Notes: a model not told the origin generated them from the sequence alone. A DNA stretch of 64,000 nucleotides from Nostoc calcicola FACHB-3891 (GCF_014697355.1 NZ_JACJRQ010000019.1:88474-152473), one strand, 5' to 3'; shown: positions 23,846-32,784, numbered from the stretch's first letter. Numbers and translations: made by a program.

Positions 23846-25327
23846 CTAATTTTTCGCCTGTGGTTGTGAGGGAATTGTCACATCTATTGGCGTTACCTGT
23901 GCAGCTAATTGCGTCAACGGCGGTTGAATGGCGGTTTGATTACCCACAACTAGAGTCACGATATTTTCTGGCTTGAGGTATTCTCGTGCTACGCGTTGCA
24001 CATCATCGGCTGTGGTGGCGGCGACGGCTTTTTGATAGCGAAACAGAAAATCAGCCGGATAGCCGTAATATTCGTATTGCATCAACCGTGATAGAGTTTG
24101 AGCGGGGTCTTGAAAGTTGAAGACAAAGGAGTTGAGTGTAGATTCTTTAGCAAAAGCTAGTTCCTTTGGTGTCACTTTTTGAGCTTGGATGCGTTTAATT
24201 TCAGCTTGTAAGGCTTTGACAAACTGCACCGTAGCATCCGATCGCGTTTGTCCACCAGCAATGAACATTCCTGGATAATCGTAACGGGGACTCCAGATGC
24301 CATATACAGAATAAGCTAAACCTTGGCGCGATCGCAGTTCATTAAATAAACGTCCGCCAAACCCATTTAACACCTCATTCAACACATTCAGCGCTGGATA
24401 ATCTGGACTGTTGAACTGTCCGCCTAAATGTCCAATCAGCACGCTACTTTGGGTGAGTTGTGGCTGATTCACAAAAAATACTCCGCCTGTATTGGCTGGG
24501 GAAACCTCTGGTAATTGGGGTTTGGCAATTTTCGGGTTGGGTTTCCAATCGCCAAACTTCGCTTGAATGAGCGATCGCATTTTCTTCGGTTCAAAATCTC
24601 CCACAATCCCTAAAATCATATTATTCGGGTGGAAGTATTGCTGATAAAACTCGATCAAATCCTCACGGGAAACTCGATCCACCGTTGCATATTCTGTGGT
24701 GCGTCCATAGGCGCTATCTTTGCCATACAGCAACTTGCGGAATTCTCGACTCGCAATGCCATTTGGATCGTCATTGCGCCGTGCAATCGCACCCCTAGCT
24801 TGGGTTTTCGCCAAATCTAGCTTTTCTTGGGCAAATACAGGCGATCGCAACACCTCAGCAAACAACCCAAACACCGTTTCTAAATCTTCACTCAGGGCAT
24901 CAAAGCCAGCACTACCAGCAGTTTCACTAATACTAGTTTCCACCGATGCCGCCCGTTGTTCCAATATCTCATTTAATTCATCAGCCGAGTGCTTCGTAGT
25001 TCCCCCAGTCCGCATAACCGCGCCTGTAAAACCAGCCAACCCGACTTTTTCCAACGGTTCCAAACGATTCCCAGTCCTTACCAACACCGTACCCTTCACC
25101 AAAGGTAACTCGCGATCCTCCATCAAATAGACAACCAAGCCATTTTGCAGTACAAACCGCTCATACTTGGGTAACTTAACTTCAGGTAACGGTGGCAGTT
25201 GTAACTCAGTATAATGCTTCGCCTGTGCCGTCGCCGCCACAGAAAAATTAAAATTTAAAAGTAAAAAAGCAAAAACCACAACCAACCCATAAACAACTTT
25301 CTTCCCACTTGGGATTTTCCAAGCCAT
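23846..25327 (-). CDS. M16-family peptidase-like protein, catalytic motif lost
   Basis: Second member of an M16 (insulinase/PqqL) pair. After a signal-like segment (VVYGLVVVFAFLLLNFNFSV) come two M16 domains, but the HxxEH zinc motif is replaced by GLAGFTGAV, so this is probably the non-catalytic, substrate-holding subunit, as in other M16 heterodimers. The frame is open to 25408, where its ATG overlaps the upstream stop by 4 bases, but the extra N-terminus is translated GCAAAGG repeat DNA; the ATG at 25327 with AAGGAAG is a good alternative. Ends RGIATOR-like motif-free, with ITPIDVTIPSQPQAKN-type tail. Confidence 0.82.
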   Translation of the reverse strand: MAWKIPSGKKVVYGLVVVFAFLLLNFNFSVAATAQAKHYTELQLPPLPEVKLPKYERFVLQNGLVVYLMEDRELPLVKGTVLVRTGNRLEPLEKVGLAGFTGAVMRTGGTTKHSADELNEILEQRAASVETSISETAGSAGFDALSEDLETVFGLFAEVLRSPVFAQEKLDLAKTQARGAIARRNDDPNGIASREFRKLLYGKDSAYGRTTEYATVDRVSREDLIEFYQQYFHPNNMILGIVGDFEPKKMRSLIQAKFGDWKPNPKIAKPQLPEVSPANTGGVFFVNQPQLTQSSVLIGHLGGQFNSPDYPALNVLNEVLNGFGGRLFNELRSRQGLAYSVYGIWSPRYDYPGMFIAGGQTRSDATVQFVKALQAEIKRIQAQKVTPKELAFAKESTLNSFVFNFQDPAQTLSRLMQYEYYGYPADFLFRYQKAVAATTADDVQRVAREYLKPENIVTLVVGNQTAIQPPLTQLAAQVTPIDVTIPSQPQAKN

Positions 25328-25404
25328 CTTCCTTTTACCCTTCCCCTTATACCTTTCCATATCTCTCCTCCTTTGCGCCCTTTGCGTCCTTTGCGGTTCG
25401 TTTC

Positions 25405-27000
25405 TCATCCTTGTTTCGACAACAGCTTCCCAATCGTGCGATTTTCCGGCGTAAACGTCACCTTGGCCACCCGCTGAATATCACCAGGAGTTACCGCCGC
25501 AATTCGATCCAACTCCTTAAACAAATTCCGCCAAGAGCCAGTTTTCACTTCATATTCCAACAATTGCTGAGCCATTCCCGTATTAGAAGCTAAGCTACGT
25601 AATAAATCTCCCCGCGCTTGGGTTTTAACTCGCTCTAACTCAACCGCAGCCACAGGTTCAGTTTTTAATTTCTCGATTTGTTCGCGTAAAGCGATCGCCA
25701 ATTCATCAAGTGTATGACCGGGAGCAGTCAGAGCATAAAACAACATGAGATTTGAGTATTTATCCCCAGGAAAACCACTGAACCCTTGAGCATTCAGCGC
25801 CAAACGCTGCTTCTCTACCAAAGATTTATACAGTCGTGACGTGCGTCCATCACTTAATAAACTGCCAATGATTTCATAGACTACATTATCTGGATGAGTA
25901 ACTGACGGACGGTGATAGCCTTCCAAATACAACGGTTGAGCAGGTAATTCTAAAGTCACTTCCCGCGTTTGTTTTTGTTGCGGTTCCACAGGGATTTTTT
26001 GAGTGACTTTAGCTTTAGCTTGGTAACGCCCAAAATAAGTTTCTGCGAGTTTTTTCACCTGTGCGGGATTGACATCTCCGACAATGGCGATCGCTAAATT
26101 ACCTGGTACATAATAAGCGTCAAAAAACTTTTGTACATCTGCTGGCGTTAAGTTACGGATATCTTTGTCATAACCAATTACCGGACGCCTGTAGGGATGA
26201 ACTTTGTAAGCAGCGTCGATAAATTTCTCCAACATCGTGCCAATGGGTGAATTATCCACCCGCATCCGTCGTTCCTCTAAAATGACATCTTTTTCTTTAT
26301 AAAACTCACGACGAATTACAGGCTCAAGAAATCGTTCCGACTCCAGCGACATCCAGAGTTCCAACTTATTAGCAGGAAAGCTGTAAAAGTAACGGGTAGC
26401 TTCAGTTGAGGTAGTAGCATTTAAACCCACACCTCCCGCTTGTTCCACAATTCGCCCCATTTCATTTTGCTTGACTAGCTTACCTGCTTGGGATTCCACT
26501 TGCTTAAACTCAGCTTCTAGCCGCGCCACTTCATCTTTTTTGCCATCAGCTTTGGCTGCTTTAATTTGAGTATCTAACTGTTCCAAGCGTTCTAGCAGCG
26601 GTTTTTCTGCCTTGTAATCTTCCGTACCGATGCGCGTCGTTCCTTTAAACGCCAAATGTTCCAGAAAGTGAGCTACACCAGTTTTACCATCCGGCTCATC
26701 CACACCACCAACATCAGCATAGGTAAGAAAAGAAACTACAGGTGCTTGATGTCGTTCCAAAACAATGAACTTCAAACCATTTTCCAGGCGAAACTCCGTT
26801 AACTCATTGATGACTCGATCGAGATAAGGTTGAATCGAACTTGCAGCTGGTGGAGATATTGTTTGAGTTTGAGCCAGAGCAACTTCTGGCTGGAATCCCC
26901 AGCAAAAGGCGATCGCTGCTAACAAGGCAACAAACTGCCGACAGGATGTGACTGATACTTTCTTTGAGCAATCCAAAATTGACCGAGAGAGTTTGTTCAT
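25405..27000 (-). CDS. M16-family zinc metallopeptidase, active subunit
   Basis: 531 residues with an N-terminal signal (FVALLAAIAFCWG...ALA) directing it out of the cytosol. The inverted zinc motif HFLEH is intact at residues 111-115, followed by LAFKGTTRIGT, and the RLEAEFKQVE-type insertion and distal Glu region (NATTSTEATRYFYSFP) are present. Together with the adjacent inactive paralog it should form a two-component periplasmic protease. This pairing is common in cyanobacteria, so no special link to the nearby peptide genes is implied. Confidence 0.9.
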   Translation of the reverse strand: MNKLSRSILDCSKKVSVTSCRQFVALLAAIAFCWGFQPEVALAQTQTISPPAASSIQPYLDRVINELTEFRLENGLKFIVLERHQAPVVSFLTYADVGGVDEPDGKTGVAHFLEHLAFKGTTRIGTEDYKAEKPLLERLEQLDTQIKAAKADGKKDEVARLEAEFKQVESQAGKLVKQNEMGRIVEQAGGVGLNATTSTEATRYFYSFPANKLELWMSLESERFLEPVIRREFYKEKDVILEERRMRVDNSPIGTMLEKFIDAAYKVHPYRRPVIGYDKDIRNLTPADVQKFFDAYYVPGNLAIAIVGDVNPAQVKKLAETYFGRYQAKAKVTQKIPVEPQQKQTREVTLELPAQPLYLEGYHRPSVTHPDNVVYEIIGSLLSDGRTSRLYKSLVEKQRLALNAQGFSGFPGDKYSNLMLFYALTAPGHTLDELAIALREQIEKLKTEPVAAVELERVKTQARGDLLRSLASNTGMAQQLLEYEVKTGSWRNLFKELDRIAAVTPGDIQRVAKVTFTPENRTIGKLLSKQG

Positions 27001-27151
27001 AAGCCAAAATTAAGATAAAGTTACACTACCGAAGAAATACGCTACTTAGCAAATAGAGCGTTAATCTTGTATTAAGCTTTTTCGGCTTTTTGTACTTGAC
27101 GTTAGACAATAATGCTACAAGTCCTGTTCCGGATATTCCACCATAACAATT
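27001..27151. promoter_or_regulatory. Divergent promoter region between M16 operon and tetR-type gene
   Basis: 151 bases separate the two divergent starts. The region is AT-rich and includes TTGTACTTGACG...TAATGC, a possible promoter for the + gene. No clear palindromic operator is visible. Confidence 0.4.
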
Positions 27152-27766
27152 ATGCGAGTTTTTAATTCTCCCCCACCCTCAGAGGCTCAGACGCGCACCC
27201 GGATTTTACAGGCAGCACAACGTTTGTTTGCCTCTCAGGGATTTGATGGCACCACCACCCGTGATTTAGCACAGACAGCAGGTGTGGCTGAAGGCACTCT
27301 ATTTCGTCATTTTCCCAATAAAAAAGCAATTTTGGTAGAAGTCGCTACTAGTGGATGGGTAGAGATTTTGACGGATCTGCTGACAGAATTAAGTGAAATG
27401 GGTAGCTATAAAGCAGTAGCTCAAGTGATGCGCCGTCGGATGTGGAATTTCCAGAAAAATGCCGATATGATGCGCGTTTGTTTCATGGAAGTGCAATTTC
27501 ACCCCGACTTACGCGATCGCATTCAATTAGAAGTCATCACAAAAATGACCGATGTCGCCGAAGCCTTCTTTCAAACAGCAATGGACAAAGGCATTTATCG
27601 GCAAATGGATGCCAACCTAGTCGCCAAAGTTTTCTTAGGAATGTTTGCGATCGCCGGTTTTTCCAACAACACCCTCATCGAACCAGACGCCTCCCCCCAA
27701 CAAATGCAACAAATGGCAGAAGGACTCGCTGATATCTTCCTCAATGGAGTCTTGGTTAAGGAGTGA
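27152..27766 (+). CDS. TetR/AcrR-family transcriptional regulator
   Basis: 204 residues. The N-terminal TetR HTH is textbook: RILQAAQRLFASQGFDGTTT, RDLAQTAGVAEGTLFRHFPN, KKAILVEV (about 18-65). The rest is the helical ligand-binding and dimer domain; the ligand is unknown. Divergent from the M16 protease pair, so control of that pair and of itself is plausible but unproven. Confidence 0.92.
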   Translation: MRVFNSPPPSEAQTRTRILQAAQRLFASQGFDGTTTRDLAQTAGVAEGTLFRHFPNKKAILVEVATSGWVEILTDLLTELSEMGSYKAVAQVMRRRMWNFQKNADMMRVCFMEVQFHPDLRDRIQLEVITKMTDVAEAFFQTAMDKGIYRQMDANLVAKVFLGMFAIAGFSNNTLIEPDASPQQMQQMAEGLADIFLNGVLVKE

Positions 27767-28103
27767 GGAGTTAGGAGTTAGGAGTTGGGAGTGAGGAGTT
27801 GGGAGTGAGGAGTTGGGAGTGAGGAGTTGGAAGTTGGGAGTGAGGAGTTGGGAGTGAGGAGTTGGGAGTGAGGAGTGAGGAGTTAAAGGTTAGAAGTTAA
27901 AAATGAGGAGTTATTAATTCATAACTCATAACTCATAACTCATAACTCATAACTCCTAACCCCTAACTCCTAACTCCTAACTCATAACTCATAACTCATA
28001 ACTCATAACTCCTAACCCCTAACTCCTAACTCCTAACTCCTAACTCATAACTCATAACTCATAACTCCTAACCCCTAACTCCTAACTCCTAACCCCTAAC
28101 TTA
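27767..28103. repeat. Large short-tandem-repeat tract (GGAGTTG / AACTCCT / AACTCAT)
   Basis: About 340 bases: GAGGAGTTGGGAGT units on the left, AACTCATAACTCC units on the right. The halves are complementary, so a long imperfect hairpin can form. No gene. Confidence 0.85.
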
Positions 28104-28536
28104 TTATTGTCTTCGCCTCCTGACTCCACTGTTGTACTAACTCAATCGCTGGACACAAATCTCGCCGCTGCATTGTTGCTACTTGCAAGCGCATGATTTG
28201 TCTATGCAATCTGTGAGTAGGAGTCTGAGCTAACTGTGCCACAGAACCGATACCAGCATGAAGCAATAAACCGCAATATTGCGTTCCGACGCTGGGAATA
28301 CGTGCCAAGTCAGCCAAAGCCATCCATTTATTTACATACTGAAGATGAATCTGGAGTTTATTTGCTAACGCCACCCTTGCTTCAAGATTCTTTCCTTGTT
28401 TGACTAGCGCTACTGTGGTATTGATTCCACAATTTTGCAGTTGGGATTGTTCTTCTTGGCTGAGTCCAGGTAATTGTTCAATCGGCCAGTCACCAGATGT
28501 GACAAAACTTCGATGATTTGTTTGTTTAGCGGACAT
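28096..28536 (-). CDS. DUF4332-family protein
   Basis: 146 residues. Two helix-hairpin-helix-like halves are visible: IEQLPGLSQEEQSQLQNCGI then TTVALV, and LARIPSVGTQYCGLLLHAGI then VAQLAQ, each with the 'gIgpkyaelLraaGI' pattern of DUF4332. HhH folds often bind DNA or proteins, but no function is established. The 3' end runs into the repeat tract, whose TTATTATTG contributes the stop region. Confidence 0.8.
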   Translation of the reverse strand: MSAKQTNHRSFVTSGDWPIEQLPGLSQEEQSQLQNCGINTTVALVKQGKNLEARVALANKLQIHLQYVNKWMALADLARIPSVGTQYCGLLLHAGIGSVAQLAQTPTHRLHRQIMRLQVATMQRRDLCPAIELVQQWSQEAKTIIS

Positions 28537-28623
28537 TTGTAAAAGTAAAACATAGGCTTATTTACATATTGTGACAGCCGCTTTTAGTGTTTTGTATTGG
28601 CGTGCAATTTAAATACAACCTGT

Positions 28624-28775
28624 TGCACCTTAGTTGCATCGACCTGCACCTTAGTTGCATCGACCTGCACCTTAGTTGCATCGACCTGCACCTTAGTTGC
28701 ATCGACCTGCACCTTTGATGCATCGACCTGCACCTTTGATGCATCGACCTGCATCTTTGATGCATCGGCTTGCAA
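28624..28775. repeat. 21-bp tandem repeat, seven copies
   Basis: Unit TGCACCTTAGTTGCATCGACC (21 bp): four copies with TTAGTTG and three with TTTGATG. It is open in several frames on both strands (VDATKVQ, LRCRSMQ, TCTLVAS heptads), with no credible start or conserved neighbour, so it is treated as a repeat. Confidence 0.85.
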
Positions 28776-28940
28776 AAATTAATACTAATTCAATTCATGA
28801 TTGCAACACGTTGTTGGCTGAAGACGCGATGAATCGCGTCTCTACAAAATGGTCTATTTTTGCATTTTATTTTCAAATTGGTATGACCTGTTTGCGTCTC
28901 CCCTTAAGAGAATAACTCTTCACTCTTAACTCAGCACGCT
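28776..28940. other. Gap with an ACGCGATGAATCGCGT palindrome
   Basis: GACGCGATGAATCGCGTC at about 28823-28840 is a member of the GAGACGCGAT family. No gene seen. Confidence 0.5.
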
Positions 28941-29276
28941 TCATGCTACACCAAATCCAGTGTATTCCCGCATATAAGGCGCTTGAAAGCCCAATATAAT
29001 ATCTTCTTTGGGAATTCCCATTGCAACTAATTCATGGGCAATTCGTAACTCTGTTGTATTCTGTTGCACCCAGATTTTACCGTCTTTAATGTCTAAGTGT
29101 AAGGCACAGCCATACACGCGACGGTTACCATCCCAACCAACATTCATCACTTGATAGCGATCTTGTTGAAGATCAAAAACAGTTTGTGATTCTATTTCGC
29201 CGTTTGCAATTGGTATGGCGGCGTAGTTGCTAAGTAAGTTTTGAATGCACTGGCGATACTGTTCTAGTTTATCCAT
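28941..29276 (-). CDS. xisI: XisI-family protein
   Basis: 111 residues, full length for XisI, named as a control factor for excision of the fdxN element in heterocysts but present in many copies in cyanobacteria without such elements. Features: YRQCIQNLLSNYA, DLQQDRYQVMNVGWDGNRRV, GCALHLDIKDGKIWVQQNTT, and the end LGFQAPYMREYTGFGVA. Its start overlaps the XisH stop by 13 bases, the normal coupling of this pair. No site-specific recombinase or element border is seen nearby. Confidence 0.9.
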   Translation of the reverse strand: MDKLEQYRQCIQNLLSNYAAIPIANGEIESQTVFDLQQDRYQVMNVGWDGNRRVYGCALHLDIKDGKIWVQQNTTELRIAHELVAMGIPKEDIILGFQAPYMREYTGFGVA

Positions 29277-29560
29277 TGCACAATTACCTCTTGAAATGGA
29301 TCGTAAATCACCCGCTTAATTTGATATCGTTCAACTGAAAGTTGAGCAAATTCCCGTTGAAAGAAGGCTTGATGAAAGGCGACTGGAATTGCTAAATGAA
29401 GGGTGCGATCTGGTTCACTAAGTTCTAAAGCAAGGCGATAGTTCAGGAATTGTCCCAACGCTGTATGATAATCCGTGATGGGCGAGTCGCTTAAAAAAGT
29501 TTTGATTTCAACCGCTATTTTTTGGCCTGCTCGTTCTGCTGCCAGAAGACGCTCAAGCAA
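29264..29560 (-). pseudogene. xisH: XisH-family protein, N-terminus missing
   Basis: 98 residues, against about 138 for the family. Homology starts at ERLLAAERAGQKIAVEIKTF and runs normally through ALGQFLNYRLALE to the end VIYDPFQEVIVQWIN. The usual N-terminal stretch (GWxIThDPy...IDLGAE) is absent: upstream in frame is GHSTGNEFIGSSVS after a TAA, unrelated. XisH has an endonuclease-like fold; the ExK half-motif (VEIK) is kept but the Asp of IDLGAE is lost. Only a TTG start is available. Probably inactive. Confidence 0.75.
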
Positions 29561-29724
29561 TGAAACTGAACTACCAATAAATTCGTTTCCGGTGGAATGT
29601 CCTTATTCCATTGCCCAAGTTCTTGATGCTGAGTTTCTCCCCGATGCAATTAATTTGTAGTCAGAGCAGATTTCAAATTAATTAAATAGACCATCTAAAT
29701 CTAGTAGCTAGCAAGAGAGCCTAT

Positions 29725-29758
29725 TCTGAATTCTGAATTCTGAATTCTGAATTCTGTT
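29725..29758. repeat. GAATTCT heptamer array
   Basis: GAATTCT repeated about four times just after the phzF-type gene stop (minus strand). The same heptamer occurs inside the ABC ATPase gene at 52.83 kb and near 51.08 kb. Confidence 0.75.
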
Positions 29759-30559
29759 TTAAGCGTTAGTTAATTCGCCTCGCAGAACAGTTACGGCTTG
29801 TCCGCCAAGTAAAACGCGATCGCCCCCATCATAATACACCTTCACCACACCACCGCGACTCGAAGCCTGATAAGCTAAAAACCGATCCTTGTGCAAGCGA
29901 TCGCGCCAATAGGCAGCAAGGCAACAATGAGCCGCCCCAGTCACTGGGTCTTCATTAATACCTAATCCTGGTGCAAAAAAGCGCGAAACGAAATCATATT
30001 GGGAATCAGGCTCAGCAGTACTGGTAACAATCACATCAGCAACAGGCAACGTTTTTAGTAGCTGGAAATTGGGCTGTATTTGCCGCACCGATTCTTCAGA
30101 TTCCAGTTCCACTAAATAGCCTAGTGAATTCTGCAACACAGCTTTGTATGGTACACCCAAAGCTTGGCTCAGTTCTGGAGGAGCGATCGCTGCTTTTGAG
30201 TGATTCACCGGAAAATCTAACTCAATCCACTCACCTTGTAATTTAGCAACCAGTAGTCCACTTTTGGTATAAAAACGTGCAATTTCATCAGATAATAAAT
30301 GTCCTTCTGACCAAAGTACATGGGCACTAGCTAAAGTTGCGTGACCACAAAGCGGTACTTCCACCGTCGGCGTAAACCAACGCAAATTGAAGCCATCATC
30401 CTGTTTGACTAAAAAAGCCGTTTCAGATAAATTCATTTCCTGTGCTACGTTTTGCATCCAAATATCATCTTGGGAAGTAGGCAAAACACATACAGCAGCG
30501 GGATTACCTGTGAATAGTGTATTCGTGAAAGCATCAACTTGAGTAATGATTTGTCCCAT
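29759..30559 (-). CDS. PhzF-family isomerase-like protein
   Basis: 266 residues, the standard PhzF length, with the two-fold diaminopimelate-epimerase-like fold. Signatures: VDAFTNTLFTGNPAAVCVLP (start), AQEMNLSETAFL with the catalytic-type Glu, RWFTPTVEVPLCGHATLASA, and in the second half FAPGLGINEDPVTGAAHCCL. In phenazine makers PhzF isomerises DHHA, but most homologs, like this lone gene, act on unknown small metabolites. Confidence 0.9.
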   Translation of the reverse strand: MGQIITQVDAFTNTLFTGNPAAVCVLPTSQDDIWMQNVAQEMNLSETAFLVKQDDGFNLRWFTPTVEVPLCGHATLASAHVLWSEGHLLSDEIARFYTKSGLLVAKLQGEWIELDFPVNHSKAAIAPPELSQALGVPYKAVLQNSLGYLVELESEESVRQIQPNFQLLKTLPVADVIVTSTAEPDSQYDFVSRFFAPGLGINEDPVTGAAHCCLAAYWRDRLHKDRFLAYQASSRGGVVKVYYDGGDRVLLGGQAVTVLRGELTNA

Positions 30560-30706
30560 GAAATTATTCTCGAAGTAATATACAGTTTTATAATGATTGC
30601 TGGTTCCGGGAGAAAAACGCGTAAGCGTAGATATCGCTCACGTCATAATACACTTTCACCTCTCCATCCCAACTCAATAGCAGGATTATCTGCAAAGGAT
30701 GTATTT

Positions 30707-30976
30707 ATGAAAGCATCAAACGGAAATACAAAGCTAAAAATCTTCAGGGGTATATTTGCTAGTTTCAACCTAGTGTTAATTTGTGGAGGATTAGTTAGCT
30801 GTATTGCTCAAGCACCAAAACCACTTGCTCCAATTGAGCAACAAAAACCAGTCCTGCAACCCGATCGGCAAAACCCGAATGGCAAGGATAACGACGATAA
30901 AGTGGATGATAGCAACGACGATCGAGACAATGATGATAAAGACAGAGATGATAAAAACGGCGACGATAAAGACTAA
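30707..30976 (+). CDS. Small lipoprotein-like protein with Asp/Asn/Lys-rich tail
   Basis: 89 residues from the ATG at 30707. A lipoprotein-type signal (FRGIFASFNLVLICGGLVSC, lipobox LVSC) is followed by a Pro/Gln linker and a repetitive acidic tail of Asp-Asp-Lys, Asp-Arg-Asp and Asn-Gly units that could bind cations. The frame is open from 30539, but that overlaps the divergent phzF start; the chosen ATG puts the signal peptide at the N-terminus. Function unknown. It precedes pepP by 33 bases. Confidence 0.6.
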   Translation: MKASNGNTKLKIFRGIFASFNLVLICGGLVSCIAQAPKPLAPIEQQKPVLQPDRQNPNGKDNDDKVDDSNDDRDNDDKDRDDKNGDDKD

Positions 30977-31009
30977 ATAACCTTTATCCTTTTTTTTGAG
31001 TTTCTACTT

Positions 31010-32392
31010 ATGCTTATCCAACAAACTTCTAGTTCCCTCGCCCAAACTTTACGCCAGCGACGGCAAAAACTAGCCAACCTGATTGATTTTCCCGCAATTT
31101 TGTGGTCAGGTAGCAACAGCCCGCGCAATTTTCCGGCAAATGTTTTTCCCTTCCGCCCTAGCAGTCATTTTCTCTACTTTGCCGGACTACCTCTAGCAAA
31201 CGCGGCAATTCGGCTAGAAGCGGGCAATCTGGAATTATTCATGGAAGATCCTTCACCCAGCAGCGCCCTTTGGCATGGAGAAATGCCAACACGCGAGGAA
31301 ATCGCCGAGAGAATTGGAGCAGATGTGGCTCGTCCAATGGCAGAATTAGGCTCTTGGTTAGAAGATGCCGCCACGATCGCCACACAAGATGCTGCTACTT
31401 GGACGCAGCAATCGCAGCTATTAAATAGATGGGTTTTACCCCAAAGTCCTCCCCAAGGAATTGACTTAGAGTTAGCTAAGGCGATCGTTTTTCTACGCCT
31501 CACCCACGATGAAGCTGCATTAGCCGAGTTGCGAAAAGCTGCGGCTGTCACAGTCCAGGCACACAAAGCTGGTATGGCTGCAACACCTCAAGCCAAACTG
31601 GAAGCCGAAGTTCGTGCAGCGATGGAAGGGGTAATAATTGCCAACAATATGACCACCTCCTACAACAGCATTGTCACCGTTCACGGCGAAGTTTTGCACA
31701 ACGAACAGTATCACCATCATTTGCAACCAGGTGATTTAATCCTTGCTGATGTCGGCGCTGAAACAGAAACGGGTTGGGCTGGTGATGTGACTCGCACTTG
31801 GCCGGTTTCTGGTAAATTTTCATCTACCCAAAGAGATATTTATCATGTTGTCTTGGCAGCCCATGACGCTTGTATTGCCAAAATACACCCTGGCGTGGAG
31901 TATGCCGATATTCATTTGTTAGCTGCCACAGTCATCGCTGAAGGTTTAGTGGATTTAGGAATTCTCCAAGGAAATCCCCAGGATTTAGTAGAAATCGATG
32001 CCCACGCCCTGTTTTTTCCCCACGGTATTGGTCATCTATTGGGTTTAGATGTCCATGACATGGAAGATTTGGGGGATTTAGCAGGATATGAAGCAGGAAG
32101 AACAAGGAGCGATCGCTTTGGCTTGGGCTACTTGCGTTTAAATCGTCCATTACGTACAGGAATGTTAGTCACAATTGAGCCTGGTTTTTACCAAGTACCA
32201 GCAATTTTAAATGATGCTAACGTCCGTTCAAAATATCAAAATGTCGTGAATTGGCAGCGGTTATCAGAATTTGCTGATGTCCGTGGCATCCGCATTGAAG
32301 ACGATGTTTTAGTTACTACAGAAGGCAGCGAAGTTTTAACGGCTGCATTACCCAATGATGCCAATAGTGTAGAAAATCTAGTTAATATCTGA
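31010..32392 (+). CDS. pepP: Aminopeptidase P-type M24 metallopeptidase
   Basis: 460 residues; removes an N-terminal residue ahead of proline. The N-terminal AMP_N domain (about 1-170, FPANVFPFRPSSHFLYFAG) is followed by the M24 pita-bread domain. The five metal ligands are visible: Asp in ILADVGAE, Asp in WAGDVTRTWP, His in FPHGIGHLLGLDVHD, Glu in TIEPGFY and Glu in IRIEDDV. The 3' end overlaps the converging small gene by 11 bases. Confidence 0.92.
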   Translation: MLIQQTSSSLAQTLRQRRQKLANLIDFPAILWSGSNSPRNFPANVFPFRPSSHFLYFAGLPLANAAIRLEAGNLELFMEDPSPSSALWHGEMPTREEIAERIGADVARPMAELGSWLEDAATIATQDAATWTQQSQLLNRWVLPQSPPQGIDLELAKAIVFLRLTHDEAALAELRKAAAVTVQAHKAGMAATPQAKLEAEVRAAMEGVIIANNMTTSYNSIVTVHGEVLHNEQYHHHLQPGDLILADVGAETETGWAGDVTRTWPVSGKFSSTQRDIYHVVLAAHDACIAKIHPGVEYADIHLLAATVIAEGLVDLGILQGNPQDLVEIDAHALFFPHGIGHLLGLDVHDMEDLGDLAGYEAGRTRSDRFGLGYLRLNRPLRTGMLVTIEPGFYQVPAILNDANVRSKYQNVVNWQRLSEFADVRGIRIEDDVLVTTEGSEVLTAALPNDANSVENLVNI

Positions 32393-32744
32393 GTCGCCTG
32401 TTAGTTAGTGAATCCAGCAACATTTTTAACAAAGAGGCATCGTATTCTTCGTGGGTGTTAGAGTATTGTGCTGGATCTCGATTTACCTGCACTTCGGCAA
32501 TCTTGATGCTTTCTCCAACTACCTCAAAACGCGCTTTGAAAACGCATAAACCAGTCCAACTACGATGCATGTATAGCCAAGGAGCCTCATAGAAAACGAA
32601 CCACTTATGTTCCATGCACTCTGGAATTACTCCAGCAGTAATTCGTTCAAATTCTTGCTGTGAGTAAACTTTTTCTACCGTTATATTTGTGAACGCAGAA
32701 GGCATAGGTTCTGTTTTCCAATCATCTCGTTTGGCTATTCGCAT
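32382..32744 (-). CDS. Conserved-looking hypothetical protein
   Basis: 120 residues from the ATG at 32744 (MRIAKRDDWKTEPMPSAF). The frame is open to 32831, but that part lies in repeat DNA. The protein is mixed alpha/beta with a run of aromatic residues (EHKWFVFYEAPWLYMHRSWT) and an FKARFEVVGESIKIAEVQVN strand. No signal, no known domain recognised. It converges with and slightly overlaps pepP. Confidence 0.6.
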   Translation of the reverse strand: MRIAKRDDWKTEPMPSAFTNITVEKVYSQQEFERITAGVIPECMEHKWFVFYEAPWLYMHRSWTGLCVFKARFEVVGESIKIAEVQVNRDPAQYSNTHEEYDASLLKMLLDSLTNRRLRY

Positions 32745-32784
32745 AGTAAAAATCAAATTACCTCGTGAGTTTTTAGTTGGCAAT

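Noticed and set aside
23614..23976. 120-codon plus-strand frame
   Set aside because: Runs through the CAATAnGG-ended element and the antisense of the M16 gene end.
28620..28780. CRISPR array
   Set aside because: The units are contiguous 21-bp tandem copies without unique spacers; the 13.5-kb array likewise.
28562..28782. Three overlapping frames with MHQRCRS, VDATKVQ and TCTLVAS heptads
   Set aside because: All are the same 21-bp repeat read in different frames; none has a supported start.
28941..29560. fdxN-type excision element border
   Set aside because: xisH/xisI occur widely without excision elements and no large serine recombinase is present in the window.
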